This document shows, piece by piece, positions 54,439-64,000 of a stretch of 64,000 nucleotides of DNA; positions within the stretch are counted from its first letter, which is position 1; each line of letters starts with the position of its first letter. The notes beneath the pieces were generated by a model. The model saw only the letters and a list, made by a program, of their open reading frames with translations, was not told the DNA's origin and did not search any database. Source of the DNA: Porites lobata (Eukaryota; Cnidaria; Anthozoa; Scleractinia; Poritidae); the NCBI GenBank assembly GCA_942486035.1, contig CALNXK010000003.1:2641001-2705000 (forward strand). The letters run 5' to 3'. The translations under genes were made by a program, and so were the position numbers.

Positions 54439-57040
54439 ATGCCAGAACAGGTTAGACATATCGAGTGGGAAGAGATGGATAAAAGAAAATTTTATTTCTT
54501 TGGTCCAACATTGTTTCTTGGTATTCGTGCTTTGCTTTATCCGGCGAACTTAGTAAAAACCCGTCTCCAAGTACAACGGAAACACGCACTCTATAAAGGA
54601 TCATTCGACGCCTTCAAAAAAATAGTGCGCTTTGAAGGCATTCGAGGGCTCTATAAAGGATTTCTAGTGAGCAGTTTTGGTCTTTTGGCTGGACAATGTT
54701 ACATCACTACTCTAGAATTAGTTAAGACAAGAACAAAACATTATAACACAGCTCTTAGAGGGTTTTTGGCAGGGGGAATTGCTTCAATAGTGGGGCAAAC
54801 TATCACAGTTCCAGTAGACGTTATTTCTCAGAAGCTTATGGTACAAGGCCAGGGGGATGCCACAGGTAAACTGAAAGGAGCCTCTGTCATTATACGTGAG
54901 GTCATAAAGACTGGTGGGCCTTTGGGGCTTTATAGAGGTTATTTGATCTCTCTGATGACTTATGGACCTAGCAGTGCCATTTGGTGGTCCTCTTATGGTG
55001 CATATACAGCATTAGTCGGCAGTATAGTAATATCAGGAACACCTCATTTGTTGGTTTTGGCCACTGCTGGTTCAATGGCTGGATTTACGACTGCGACACT
55101 TACAAATCCCTTGGATATTATGAGAACACGATTGCAGGTTTGTCATTGCTTTATTTGTCATTATACAAGAAAGTGAAAGGCTAAGGGGGTAAACTGAGGA
55201 ACAATGATGGGTAGTTATTGGAAGTGTAAAGTTGAGTGGGTTATGCATTGTGTCATCTCCAAGACGTTTCTTCTCAAATCACATACTTATTGCTAATCAC
55301 CACAAAATCTCAAGCCCAGCAAGTCGTCTTTGCACCTCCTTATCACTATTATGCTTGCACTGTCAACCCTGTGTGTCAGCCTGGAAGCAAAGTCATATCT
55401 GATAGTCCAAGGCTAGTGGATTTTGCAAAAAAATACTGTTTTTAACTTGCTTGATGGGCACGTGATCTTTTTGGGGGAATTACATAAATACTGTAACACA
55501 AATTTTAAAATGGGACTGAAATGTTTTTCAAGCTTATCTGATGAGGTGAAATCTGCAAAAACTAGTATCTCATTACATTCCATGCCAGACTAGACAATAT
55601 ATGGTTGGCACAATTCTAGTTTAACGCCAAGGCTGCTGCCTAATGGTTGTCCAGTCACCAGAGGCTCCTATGATTGCTCGTGAGCGACTAAAACTTTAAA
55701 CAAGGAGCCTTTACAGGTGACTAAAACTTATGATTCTCACGGCAACAGCCTCTATGCCTGCTTCCACTTTTCTAGAAATTTAAAACTCGAACGAATCAAG
55801 TTTCGAGCATCTGCTTACTTATTTAGGTTTATCGATCAATGGGCTCCTAGAAATGTGGCTCGGGCTCCTAAATTTTTATTTTAGGAGCCTTAAGGTTTCC
55901 CAGAAAATTTCGTAGGCAGCAGCCTTGAAAGGCATTTAAAAATACATCAGATGTAAGGCTCATGTTGTATATCTCACTACAATAAATAAAGCAAGTTGTT
56001 AATTAACAAGTGGTGTCATCACACAACGCTTCTCCCCACAAATGGCTGCTGAGAATCAAACCACATTCCTTTCCCGCCATTTTCTGGAAGGTTTTTGCAT
56101 TGGGTTTGCAGTACGGTGACTCCTCTTTTATCAGTGGCCCATCATGTGTGAATGACAGAACAATCAAAATTGTCTCATGAAATCAAGCAATCAATAAGAG
56201 TAGTGTTGCCATAGATAAGCAGCAGCAGCAAGAAAGTCAAGCAAGTGTGATGCACAACATGATGTGCTGATAAAGTTGCTTGGTATAGTTTCGGGAAGTC
56301 ACTCATTGATAATTTATAAGATTGCTTTTGTTTGAAAAACAAAATAGGACCCGACTACGATAACACCGCTCTAGTTGATTGCTTGTTTTCATGCAATGAT
56401 TTTGATTGTTCTGTCGTTCACACATGGGGCACCCATAATAAGGAAAGCTGTGATTGGAGGCGTCACTGTACCGCAAATGAGGTGCGAACACCTTCAGAAA
56501 ATGAGAGCTGAATAATAATTGGCTAATCGTAAGAAACGAATGTGATTCGATTCTCAGCAGCCGTTTGTGGGGAGGAGCATTGCATGGCAACACTAAAAAC
56601 AGCTGTGTGGCCGACTAGTGTTACCAGTGTTTAATTAAAAGTCCCACAATCATGTCAATACACTTTGACTGAAAATTGGTCAACCCCACGTGACTATAAA
56701 AGATGTCCAAGGTTTTGACCATCTGTTTCCCTTAAAGTTCATTACATTAGTTTGGTTTTTGGTTTGAATGCAGTACTGATTCTGAAAATTGTCATCTTAA
56801 AAATGCTTTTTAAAGGTTGGTGGTGGAAAATCAACATATGTTATACACATGTTTCGCTCCTTACTTCAAGAAGAAGGACCATTTGGACTGACTAAAGGAT
56901 TGTCGGCAAGAATCATTGCAATGGTTCCATCAAGTGTTGCCATGGTACTGGGGTATGAAACAGTCAAAAGACTTAGTTTGAAGTCATCAGATGTTGATAT
57001 ACAAGTGCAAGAAGAAGGTTATTTAGAAGCATCATTTTGA
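54439..57040 (+). CDS. SLC25A44: SLC25A44 orthologue-like mitochondrial carrier, paralogue C
   Basis: Exons 54439-55137 and 56816-57040 are joined in phase 0 (TTGCAG|GTTTGT; TTTAAAG|GTTGG); the product is 307 residues. The start MPEQVRHIEWEEMDKRKFYFFG resembles vertebrate SLC25A44. The first signature is degenerate (PANLVKTRLQ, no acidic residue), as in the vertebrate protein; the second and third are PVDVISQKLM and PLDIMRTRLQ. The C-terminal half has GLTKGLSARIIAMVPSS and GYETVKRLSL, also vertebrate-like. In mammals SLC25A44 imports branched-chain amino acids into the mitochondrial matrix for catabolism. It lies about 10 kb from B on the opposite strand. A 5' UTR intron probably ends at 54418. 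AATAAA at 57794 is a distant candidate poly(A) signal. Confidence 0.9.
56005..56600. mobile_element. Large diverged foldback element in the carrier C intron
   Basis: The left arm (about 56020-56200) contains CTCCCCACAAATGGCTGCTG, AGAATC, TGGAAGG, GTGAATGACAGAACAATCAA and TCATG; the right arm (about 56375-56590) has the mirror order (GATTGTTCTGTCGTTCAC, GATTCTCAGCAGCC, TTTGTGGGGAGGAG). The arms are over 150 bp but diverged. No target duplication was defined. Confidence 0.6.
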
Positions 57041-58796
57041 AATGTCAGCTGTACAGAATTCACTTGAAGAGATGTCAGGCTCTTTAGGATATGAATAATA
57101 ATAGTTATTAGCTGTAAATATCAGTGTGCAGTTCTCCCAATATTACTATCAAGCTGAGGGAATACTGTAGAATGAAACCTGTATTACCTGTCACCTACTC
57201 CTTTAATGACTTATAGTGCGACAATGAAAGCAACAAGATTATAGGGCATCCAAATGACAGAAGAAAAGCATGGTCCAGTGCTAGGTGTCTGTTTTAAAAT
57301 ATATGTCCATCTTGTAATAAGGTGTCAGTTGAAAGAGTTGGCTGTATTTTATCACACTTTTTTGTATACTATTTCTTTTTCGGTTTTAGCAAAGTTACGA
57401 CATGAAATTGCCTTTTATTTATATTTAAAGGAGGATGTAACCAAGTGGCGACAAAATAATCATTATTTTATCTCTCTTTCTGACCTGGATATGGTTACAT
57501 TTGAAAAAGTAAGTCGTGATAAAGACTGACAGAACACAAACTGTTGCTTGTTAATAGGTTTAACAGTTGTTTTCTAGTTATTAGTCTAGAGTGTTTTACT
57601 TTTTAATGTGTTAGAATGATATCATTGTTTATTTAGACTGGGATCACTGCTAGAAAGGAGCTCATCATGTCAGGTTTCCACTGTGTGATATTAGGGTGCT
57701 AACCTGTGATGAAAAAAGTTGGCGGACAGCCGCTAAAGAAAAAGGGAAAAAGGGTCGCCTGATCACAGGTTAAAAGGCTGCTATATTTGCTTGAATAAAC
57801 ACTGCCACTAGATAAGCTCCTTACTTTAGAGGAAATATATTGATAAGCCCTACCCCTAAATAAGACCAATAGAGTTGATGGGACAAAAACAAATGGAAAA
57901 AAAAATGTAAAACCATGTTATTTGTGAATGGGATAATTTAGAAAAGCACCCCCCCCCCCCCTCCTTAGAGTGAGGGCCACACTGAAAAGTCAAAGAACTT
58001 AATAAGTGCTTTGACATTTATTCCAGGAAATAATGATAAATTGTGTCTGTGTGCCTTTTTACATCACAACATTTTACATATAGCACATACCAAACAAAAT
58101 GTAGCAGTAATGGGAATGAAAAGAAATGTCATAGTTACTCAACATTATACAAGTACTATCGTAGACATTAAATGGTGACTATTTGGGAACATTTCTCTAA
58201 TTTATTGTTTTTTCTTTGTACCTGACAAAATTTTACCAAGATTGCTGTATTGGGGAAACAGTATTACTGATAGAAGATCTATCAGGAAAGACAAGAATGT
58301 AGTATTATTTGTTCTGTCTGTAAGCTTTTCTAATAACATTGCAAGCAGCACCTCAGACATGTTTCTTTGAGCATGTATTTTTTCTCGCACGGTGTATGTA
58401 AGGAAGTGTTTCATTGTGGACACTGGACACCATTTTATAAATACTGTACAACTCTCAAACGAGACCTACCGGTATATTCTGACCTGTGGAATGTGACCTG
58501 CAAAAAATACCTGGCCTGTCAACTGCCGCTTAAAAGCTCCCCTACTTATAATTTATAATACACCCCAGTTACCTGTAAACAAAAAGATACATGCAATAAT
58601 AACGCCCTCCCCCACCCCCCACCCCCCTCCCTTGGATGTAAGCCCGCCTGCAAATGCATTGAAAAATGAATTTCCAATATACGCTTCTACAGCGTCTTGT
58701 TTTTCCAGAAATTCCAACCCAGTCACGATTTAACGTGTTACCTCCCGCTCTCCCGATTTTTATCAGATTCTCCTGATTTATCAGGAATTGAGAAAA
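57041..58796. other. Intergenic region downstream of carrier C
   Basis: It holds the carrier C 3' UTR, a G/C-rich direct/inverted patch at 57700-57780 (AACCTGTGAT...ATCACAGGTT, a hairpin of about 80 bp), a C run at 57950-57962 and C-rich tract at 58606-58630. No gene recognised. Confidence 0.45.
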
Positions 58797-58799
58797 CAA

Positions 58800-59130
58800 G
58801 GGGAAAAATTGCTTATGTATGTATGTATATGTCAGCTTTATTTAAAGAAGGTAACACTAAACAGTACACTGACAAAGTTTCGGCCCTCATTATGAAGCAA
58901 TTACAACTAAAAATATAAATAGAATAATCTGAAAATTACAATTCAAAGTACAGTACAACAGTAACGTGTACAATAGGAAGTTATCAAATAAAAAATTACA
59001 ACAAAGAAAATTAAGAAGATGAATAAAAGTCAGTTAAGGCCTTTTTAAAACTATGTACACATGCTATCTTCTTGAAAGAATTTGGCACTGCATTCCACAA
59101 TCTTGTAGCCCTCACACCAAATGTATTCCC
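58800..59130 (-). mobile_element. 5'-truncated non-LTR retrotransposon 3' end (copy 1)
   Basis: On the minus strand a frame reads TFGVRATRLWNAVPNSFKK then VHSFKKALTDFYSSS and a stop, the usual C-terminus of LINE reverse-transcriptase proteins (RLWNxLP...F..L). About 200 bp of 3' UTR follow, ending in a TACA/CATA short repeat. Only the last few dozen codons are here, so it is dead on arrival. Confidence 0.65.
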
Positions 59131-59483
59131 CCCCGCCTCGGTTTCAAGCCTTTCATATTTTTAAAAATTTGATTATCCCTAGGTTGATATAACAAAAGCT
59201 CTAATAGAGAGGAGAAGTCGTTACGTCAATTGCCATGGTAGCAAAAATTTTGGATGGCAACAAACCGAAAAAGTCACCTAAAAGTCTATTCACACTTTTT
59301 CAAATGTCACCGATCTTATTCAGTTCCATTAAATATGGCAAATCTCGGCAAAATTTTCTTTGGGACAGTATCTATCGTTATCTAAGAAAAAGAAAGCGAC
59401 AATTTTTGTTTTGTGTTCATGTCCTAGTGGTACAACGACGGCAAAGAAATGTAAAAATAGCGTGATGCACGAGCAAAGTTATT

Positions 59484-59828
59484 GGTTGTTTACCATTTAC
59501 ATGGGCAAACCGGTCGGTTTACGATTTGGGTAAATGGTACGCAAAGTTCAGGACTGGTAAATTTAGTTCCGGAATCGCGTTTACCATTTGTACAGATCAG
59601 TTCCATTTAACGGAAAACGGCCGCGAAGGTCTCAAACTGGTATCAAAGATGGCTTTGAGGAAATGGAACACGAATTTCCGTTACGCATATTTCATCCGGA
59701 AAAACAGGACTACCTTTTCAGATGTTCCGTTGCTCCCGGAAATTTTCCGTTGGGAAGACCCAAAAAGTCGTGTTCCATTTACTTTCGAACCGGATTTCCC
59801 GGAAAATTCTTGTAAATGGTAAACAACC
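59484..59828. mobile_element. MITE with GGTTGTTTACCATTTACA ends, ATT target (copy 1)
   Basis: GGTTGTTTACCATTTACA and TGTAAATGGTAAACAACC are perfect inverted ends; ATT flanks both (59481-59483, 59829-59831). The interior repeats TTTACC, TTCCGG and GGAAA words in both orientations. The same insertion is at 63206-63548, so it predates the segmental duplication. Confidence 0.75.
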
Positions 59829-60290
59829 ATTGTTTGTTTGCCGTTCTCCTTGCTGTCGCCGTCGTCGTTGGTTTTGTTGTCATCCAGAAATAGTGCTACC
59901 ACGGTAACGAGACGTCACACTTCTCCTCTCTATTTGCTCAAGAAAGGATTCTTGTAGTAGTAATGAAATGACGTCATCCTCGAAATAGATTATTGCCTTA
60001 GTTTTTTTTGCTCTTTTCTCTTTAGCCCCTTCCTCATCGCAGGTGACATTTTACTCCCGCACTAGTCTCCTCTCTATCTCCTTTCTAAAGGACCTAAAGC
60101 ATACCAGACTGGCTTTTTTGCAGGAGAAGCCAGGGCCCACTTGCGAGTTGACAGTATGGAAATCCGTTTTCAAAAAATCTGTGGCAATGGGGAAGATTTT
60201 TTCCCCCGAAAAATTTGGCTGTGCCAGGCAAAATACAGTTTGATCCGTTCTTCCTTCCTTCCCTCCTTGGTCCCAATTTTTCGGGGAAAA

Positions 60291-61091
60291 TTAATTTGGC
60301 GGCAAAGCTGCCATCCACCTTCGGTTTAATTACTCACTGCATCTAGCCCGAGTTCTCCTGAATTCGCTTGTAGGCTCAAAGACAAGAAGACAAGTGCGTA
60401 TGCTAACATAGCCTCCCCGCAGACGTCCTTTGAGGTTCGTTTGTCACGCATTCATTTCTCCCCCACGTGGGTTAGAAATGAATGCGTGACAAACGAACCC
60501 CAAAGGACATCTGCGGGGAGGCTACCTTTACGCCATTAGTAGAACGGGGGAGGCTCCGTATTTTGAGATCAGCCTTCTATATCAAACTATGCCTTAGAAA
60601 CTCACAGACAACAAAGAAACTCTGAAAAAACGCTAAAAATTAACAAGATGTTCGTCCTTTTTTGCTAATAATGTTATATGATCATGGATCTTGAATTAGA
60701 GGGGAAGCGGAAAAGTGCCCTTTTACGCTAAAGTATTCTTGTTAGCTTTTTTGATTCTCCATTTCTTTACCAGTCTTTTTATAATTTCAATTGATTGTAT
60801 GTTAAATTACTAATCTTTGTTAATCCGAGTGCAGTTTTTTTCCTGTCTTAATGTTAACTATTGAACACTGGGCCTGATAGCTTATCATTTAATTGGTGTC
60901 CATTTATGTTCCAGCGTCTCTGACACGGAGCCATTTCTATTTTCTAGATGGCAGGATAGACAAATATTTATTTATTTCATATGGTCTTGTAGATTAAATT
61001 CACCTGCGGCCTCAACAATGTTATCATACAGCTCTCTTGAATTAACGAGTTAACAAAATCTGGCAGGTGTTTAAAGGAATCATCGGCGATA
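60291..61091. other. Upstream region of the GPCR gene
   Basis: It contains the hairpin at 60409-60524 and AT-rich DNA with no clear TATA box. The GPCR 5' UTR should start in this stretch. Confidence 0.45.
60409..60524. mobile_element. 116-bp foldback element with TAGCCTCCCCGCAGA arms
   Basis: TAGCCTCCCCGCAGACGTCC and GGACATCTGCGGGGAGGCTA are the arms; TTCGTTTGTCACGCATTCAT and its mirror extend the stem to a 12-base loop. Nearly perfect, so likely recent. It lies 0.57 kb before the GPCR start. Confidence 0.7.
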
Positions 61092-62180
61092 ATGGCCCAA
61101 AGCATAGGTAACATCATCGAAGCCCTTATCCTTTCTATCATTTGCATCGTGTCAGTTCTTGGAAACTTAACTGTGTTTGTAATCTTCACGAGACGGCACG
61201 CTTTTCGCACTGTCACAAACGGGTTTCTTCTTAACCTTGCATTTGCCGACTTACTAGTTTCCGTTCTCAACATGCCGATTACAGTAGTCACAATTGTCAA
61301 ACAGCGATGGATATTTGGAAAAAACGCCTGCGTTTTACTGGGATTCACTACATTGCTGTCGTTTGTTTTGTCCGTGATGTGGCTTGGTATGATTGCAATC
61401 AACAGATATTATTACGTAGTGAAGTGGAAAACGTACTCTGTGACATTTGCACCTAGACGATCTGTTGTGTTTGGAGCGATTGTTTGGTTAATATCGTTGT
61501 TATTATCCCTTCAACCAATTTTTGGTTGGGCCGAATTTCGCTACATCCCTGGAAAATCATTCTGTTTTGTTTACTGGCCATCTGATGTTTATTACATGTA
61601 TTTCATGTTGACGGTATGTTTTTTCGGTCCTCTAACCGTTATGTCTATTTCATACTTTAATATTTTCAAATATACAAGGGAAGCCCGACAACGCCTTAAT
61701 CAACACAGGCATGTGACAAACGAAGAAAAAACTGCGCAAGAAAATGGCCGAATCAAAAGAGGCTTTAAAGTGACACCGGAAGAAGTTAAAATTACCAACA
61801 CTATACTCGTTGTTGTTGCTTGCTTCATGTTTTGTTGGGCACCTTTTGCCATGACCACGTTTACTGATGTTTACTATAATCGCCCAATTCCGAGAATAAT
61901 TGGTATTAGCACATTGTTGTTAGGTTACGCTAATAGCATGTGTAACCCTGTCATTTACGGAATAAGAAATCAGTCCTTCAGACGAGAACTTAGTCGGTTA
62001 TTCAGGCGCTGTTATGCACCTTCTCGTACAGTCCCAGCAGTGAAAGTGGTGCTAGCAGATCGTTCACAATGCCCAGTAAACATTGACCAGTCTCTAGAAG
62101 CAGCAGAAGCATCAAAGTTGTATTTTAAATCTTCAAGTGGCGAGGCTACAGCCATATCAACATGTAATTTTAAGGGTTGA
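61092..62180 (+). CDS. Melatonin-receptor-like class A (rhodopsin family) GPCR
   Basis: An intronless gene of 362 residues with seven hydrophobic helices. Conserved points are GN25 in helix 1, LAFAD53 in helix 2, C80 at the start of helix 3 pairing with C158 in loop 2, N104-R105-Y106 instead of DRY, W132 in helix 4, P180 in helix 5, C248-W249-A-P251 in helix 6 and N285-P-V-I-Y289 in helix 7, then IRNQSFRREL as helix 8. NRY and the NQ-F-R-E helix 8 resemble melatonin-receptor relatives, but those vertebrate receptors have NAxxY where this has NPxxY. There is no signal peptide and a very short N-terminus, which fits a small-molecule ligand. The ligand is unknown; cnidarians have many such orphan receptors. 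It should couple to a G protein at the plasma membrane. Confidence 0.88.
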   Translation: MAQSIGNIIEALILSIICIVSVLGNLTVFVIFTRRHAFRTVTNGFLLNLAFADLLVSVLNMPITVVTIVKQRWIFGKNACVLLGFTTLLSFVLSVMWLGMIAINRYYYVVKWKTYSVTFAPRRSVVFGAIVWLISLLLSLQPIFGWAEFRYIPGKSFCFVYWPSDVYYMYFMLTVCFFGPLTVMSISYFNIFKYTREARQRLNQHRHVTNEEKTAQENGRIKRGFKVTPEEVKITNTILVVVACFMFCWAPFAMTTFTDVYYNRPIPRIIGISTLLLGYANSMCNPVIYGIRNQSFRRELSRLFRRCYAPSRTVPAVKVVLADRSQCPVNIDQSLEAAEASKLYFKSSSGEATAISTCNFKG

Positions 62181-62355
62181 ATTTGAAGAAGTCTGTTTAG
62201 GCTAAAAAATTTACAGAGGCCAACATATCATGTGCCACTGAATACAGTGGCAGGAATTTTGTAAGATACTGTAATCATATGTAAGCTTAAGTGTGGAGTA
62301 AAGCCGGGCTTACTAAACCTCTTCATTGCAGGTGCAATATGATGCTGAAATGTAA

Positions 62356-62361
62356 AATAAA
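62356..62361 (+). terminator. Candidate poly(A) signal of the GPCR gene
   Basis: AATAAA lies 176 bp after the stop codon, before the second repeat block begins at about 62480. Sequence and distance are typical for cleavage and polyadenylation. Confidence 0.5.
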
Positions 62362-62479
62362 GTACAAAATATCTATTAGTCTCAATTATATTACTGTCCC
62401 AAATATTTGTTTGTGGTGGTAGTCCACCTGTTTTTAAAGACATCTCAAGTTTAAAGGGGCTGTGTTCATTGGCTCAAAA

Positions 62480-64000
62480 CAAGGGGAAAATTTCTTATGT
62501 ATGTATGTGTATATCAGCTTTATTTAAAGAAGGTAACACTAAACTGTAAACTGACAAAGTTTCGGCCCTCATTATGAAACAATTACAATTAAAAATATAC
62601 ATAGAATAATCTGAAAATTACAATTGAAAGTACAGTACAACATTAACGTGTACAATAGGAAGTTATCAAATAACAAATTACAACAAAGAAAATTAAGAAG
62701 ATGAATAAAAGTCAGTTAAGGCCTTTTTAAAACTATGTACACATGCTATCTTCTTGAAAGAATTTGGCACTGCATTCCAAAATCTTGTAGCCCTCACACC
62801 AAATGTATTCCCCCCGCCTCGGTTTCACGCCTTTCAGATTTTTAAAAATTTGATTATCCCTAGGTTGATATAACAAAAGCTCTAATAGAGAGGAGAAGTC
62901 GTTACGTCAATTGCCATGGTACCAAAAATTTTGGATGACAACAAACCGAAAAAGTCACCTAAAAGTCTATTCACACTTTTCCAAATTTCACCGATCTTAT
63001 TCAGTTCCATTAAATATGGCAAATCTCGGAGAAATTTTCTTTGGGACGGTATCTATCGTTATCTAAGAAAAAGAAAGCGACAATTTTTGTTTTGTGTTCA
63101 CCTCATCCATAAAGCAGGCGCGTGAAATCAGGAAGTTTCATGTCCTAGTGGTACAACGACGGCAAAGAAATGTAGAAAATAGCGTGATGCACGAGCAAAG
63201 TTATTGGTTGTTTACCATTTACATGGGCAAATCGGTCGGTTTACGGTTCGGGTAAATGATACGCAAAGTTCAGGACTGGTAAATTTAGTTCCGGAATCGC
63301 GTTTACCATTTGTACAGATCAGTTCCATTTAACGGAAAACGGCCGCGAAGGCCTCAAACTGGTATCAAAGATGGCTGAGGAAATGGAACACGAATTTCCG
63401 TTAGGAATATTTCATCCGGAAAAACAGGACTACCTTTTCAGATGGTCTGTTGCTCCCGGGAATTTTCCGTTGGGAAGACCCAAAAAGTCGTGTTCCATTT
63501 ACGTTCGAACCGGATTTCCCGGAAAATTCTTGTAAATGGTAAACAACCATTGTTTGTTTGCCGTTCTCCTTGCTGTCGCCGTCGTCGTTGGTTTAGTTGT
63601 CATCCAGAAATAGTGCTACCACGGTAACGAGACGTCACACTTCTCCTCTCTATTTGCTCAAGAAAGGATTCTTGTAGTAGTAATGAAATGACGTCATCCT
63701 CGAAATAGATTATTGCCTTAGTTTTTTTTGCTCTTTTCTCTTTAGCCCCTTCCTCATCGCAGGTGACATTTTACTCCCGCACTAGTCTCCTCTCTATCTC
63801 CTTTCTAAAGGACCTAAAGCATACCAGACTGGCTCTTTTGCAGGAGAAGCCAGGGCCCACTTGCGAGTTGACAGTATGGAAATCCGTTTTCAAAAAATCT
63901 GTGGCAATGGGGAAGATTTTTTCCCCCGAAAAATTTGGCTGTGCCAGGCAAAATACAGTTTGATCCGTTCTTCCTTCCTTCCCTCCTTGGTCCCAATTTT
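62480..64000. repeat. Direct ~1.5 kb repeat, copy 2 (runs off the right edge)
   Basis: It matches 58797-60280 base for base over most of its length, including the LINE 3' end (minus, about 62483-62810) and the ATT-flanked MITE (63206-63548). A 37-bp stretch at about 63101-63137 (CTCATCCATAAAGCAGGCGC) is absent from copy 1. The match is still continuing at the last base of the window. Confidence 0.9.

Larger units (their letters stand above)
58797..60290. repeat. Direct ~1.5 kb repeat, copy 1 (left of GPCR)
   Basis: This block is almost identical to 62480-64000, same orientation, offset 3.68-3.72 kb. The main difference is a 37-bp addition in copy 2 near 63101-63137. It includes a LINE 3' end, the 59484-59828 MITE and a unique-looking stretch (59830-60290). 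The matching tail beyond 60290 cannot be seen because copy 2 runs off the window. Confidence 0.9.

Noticed and set aside
58800..59130. Intact LINE reverse transcriptase
   Set aside because: Only the last few dozen codons and 3' UTR are present in each copy; there are no RT or endonuclease motifs in the window.

Overview
This 64 kb window is animal nuclear DNA. It is AT-rich, genes are split by GT-AG introns, intergenic DNA is full of short inverted-repeat transposons, and all recognisable proteins are metazoan. The repeat style (many foldback MITEs, a tRNA-derived SINE, LINE tails), compact introns and the receptor types suggest a cnidarian, most likely an anthozoan such as a stony coral. That assignment is inference; no diagnostic marker gene is present. 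Layout, left to right. (1) 1207-3680, minus: the first three coding exons of cytosolic aconitase / iron-regulatory protein 1; the rest lies off the left edge. (2) 7662-12151, minus: a large receptor-like type I membrane protein with a Cys-rich ephrin-receptor-like (GCC2/GCC3) repeat region, a juxtamembrane discoidin domain and a short tail. It contains a recent internal triplication of a 327-bp unit. (3) 12.2-22.2 kb: mostly repeats, plus one doubtful small spliced ORF. (4) 22242-36204, plus: SECIS-binding protein 2 (SBP2), the selenocysteine-incorporation factor, reconstructed as 13 well-supported coding exons and one tentative first exon. (5) 38125-44777, minus, and 54439-57040, plus: three SLC25A44-type mitochondrial carrier paralogues with one intron at the same place in each. 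(6) 50853-51866, minus: a single-exon beta-1,3-galactosyltransferase-like GT31 enzyme lying between carriers 2 and 3. (7) 61092-62180, plus: an intronless melatonin-receptor-like class A GPCR. It is flanked by two near-identical direct copies of a 1.5 kb block, the second running off the right edge. The genes do not form an operon or one pathway. Only the carrier trio is a true local family, and SLC25A44 in mammals imports branched-chain amino acids into mitochondria. The noncoding DNA is unusually readable: at least a dozen inverted-repeat elements have clear ends and target-site duplications (TA, TTA, TTAA, ATT/AAT or 9 bp), and several are nested, which gives their order of insertion. I found no rRNA, intact tRNA, CRISPR array or viral gene.
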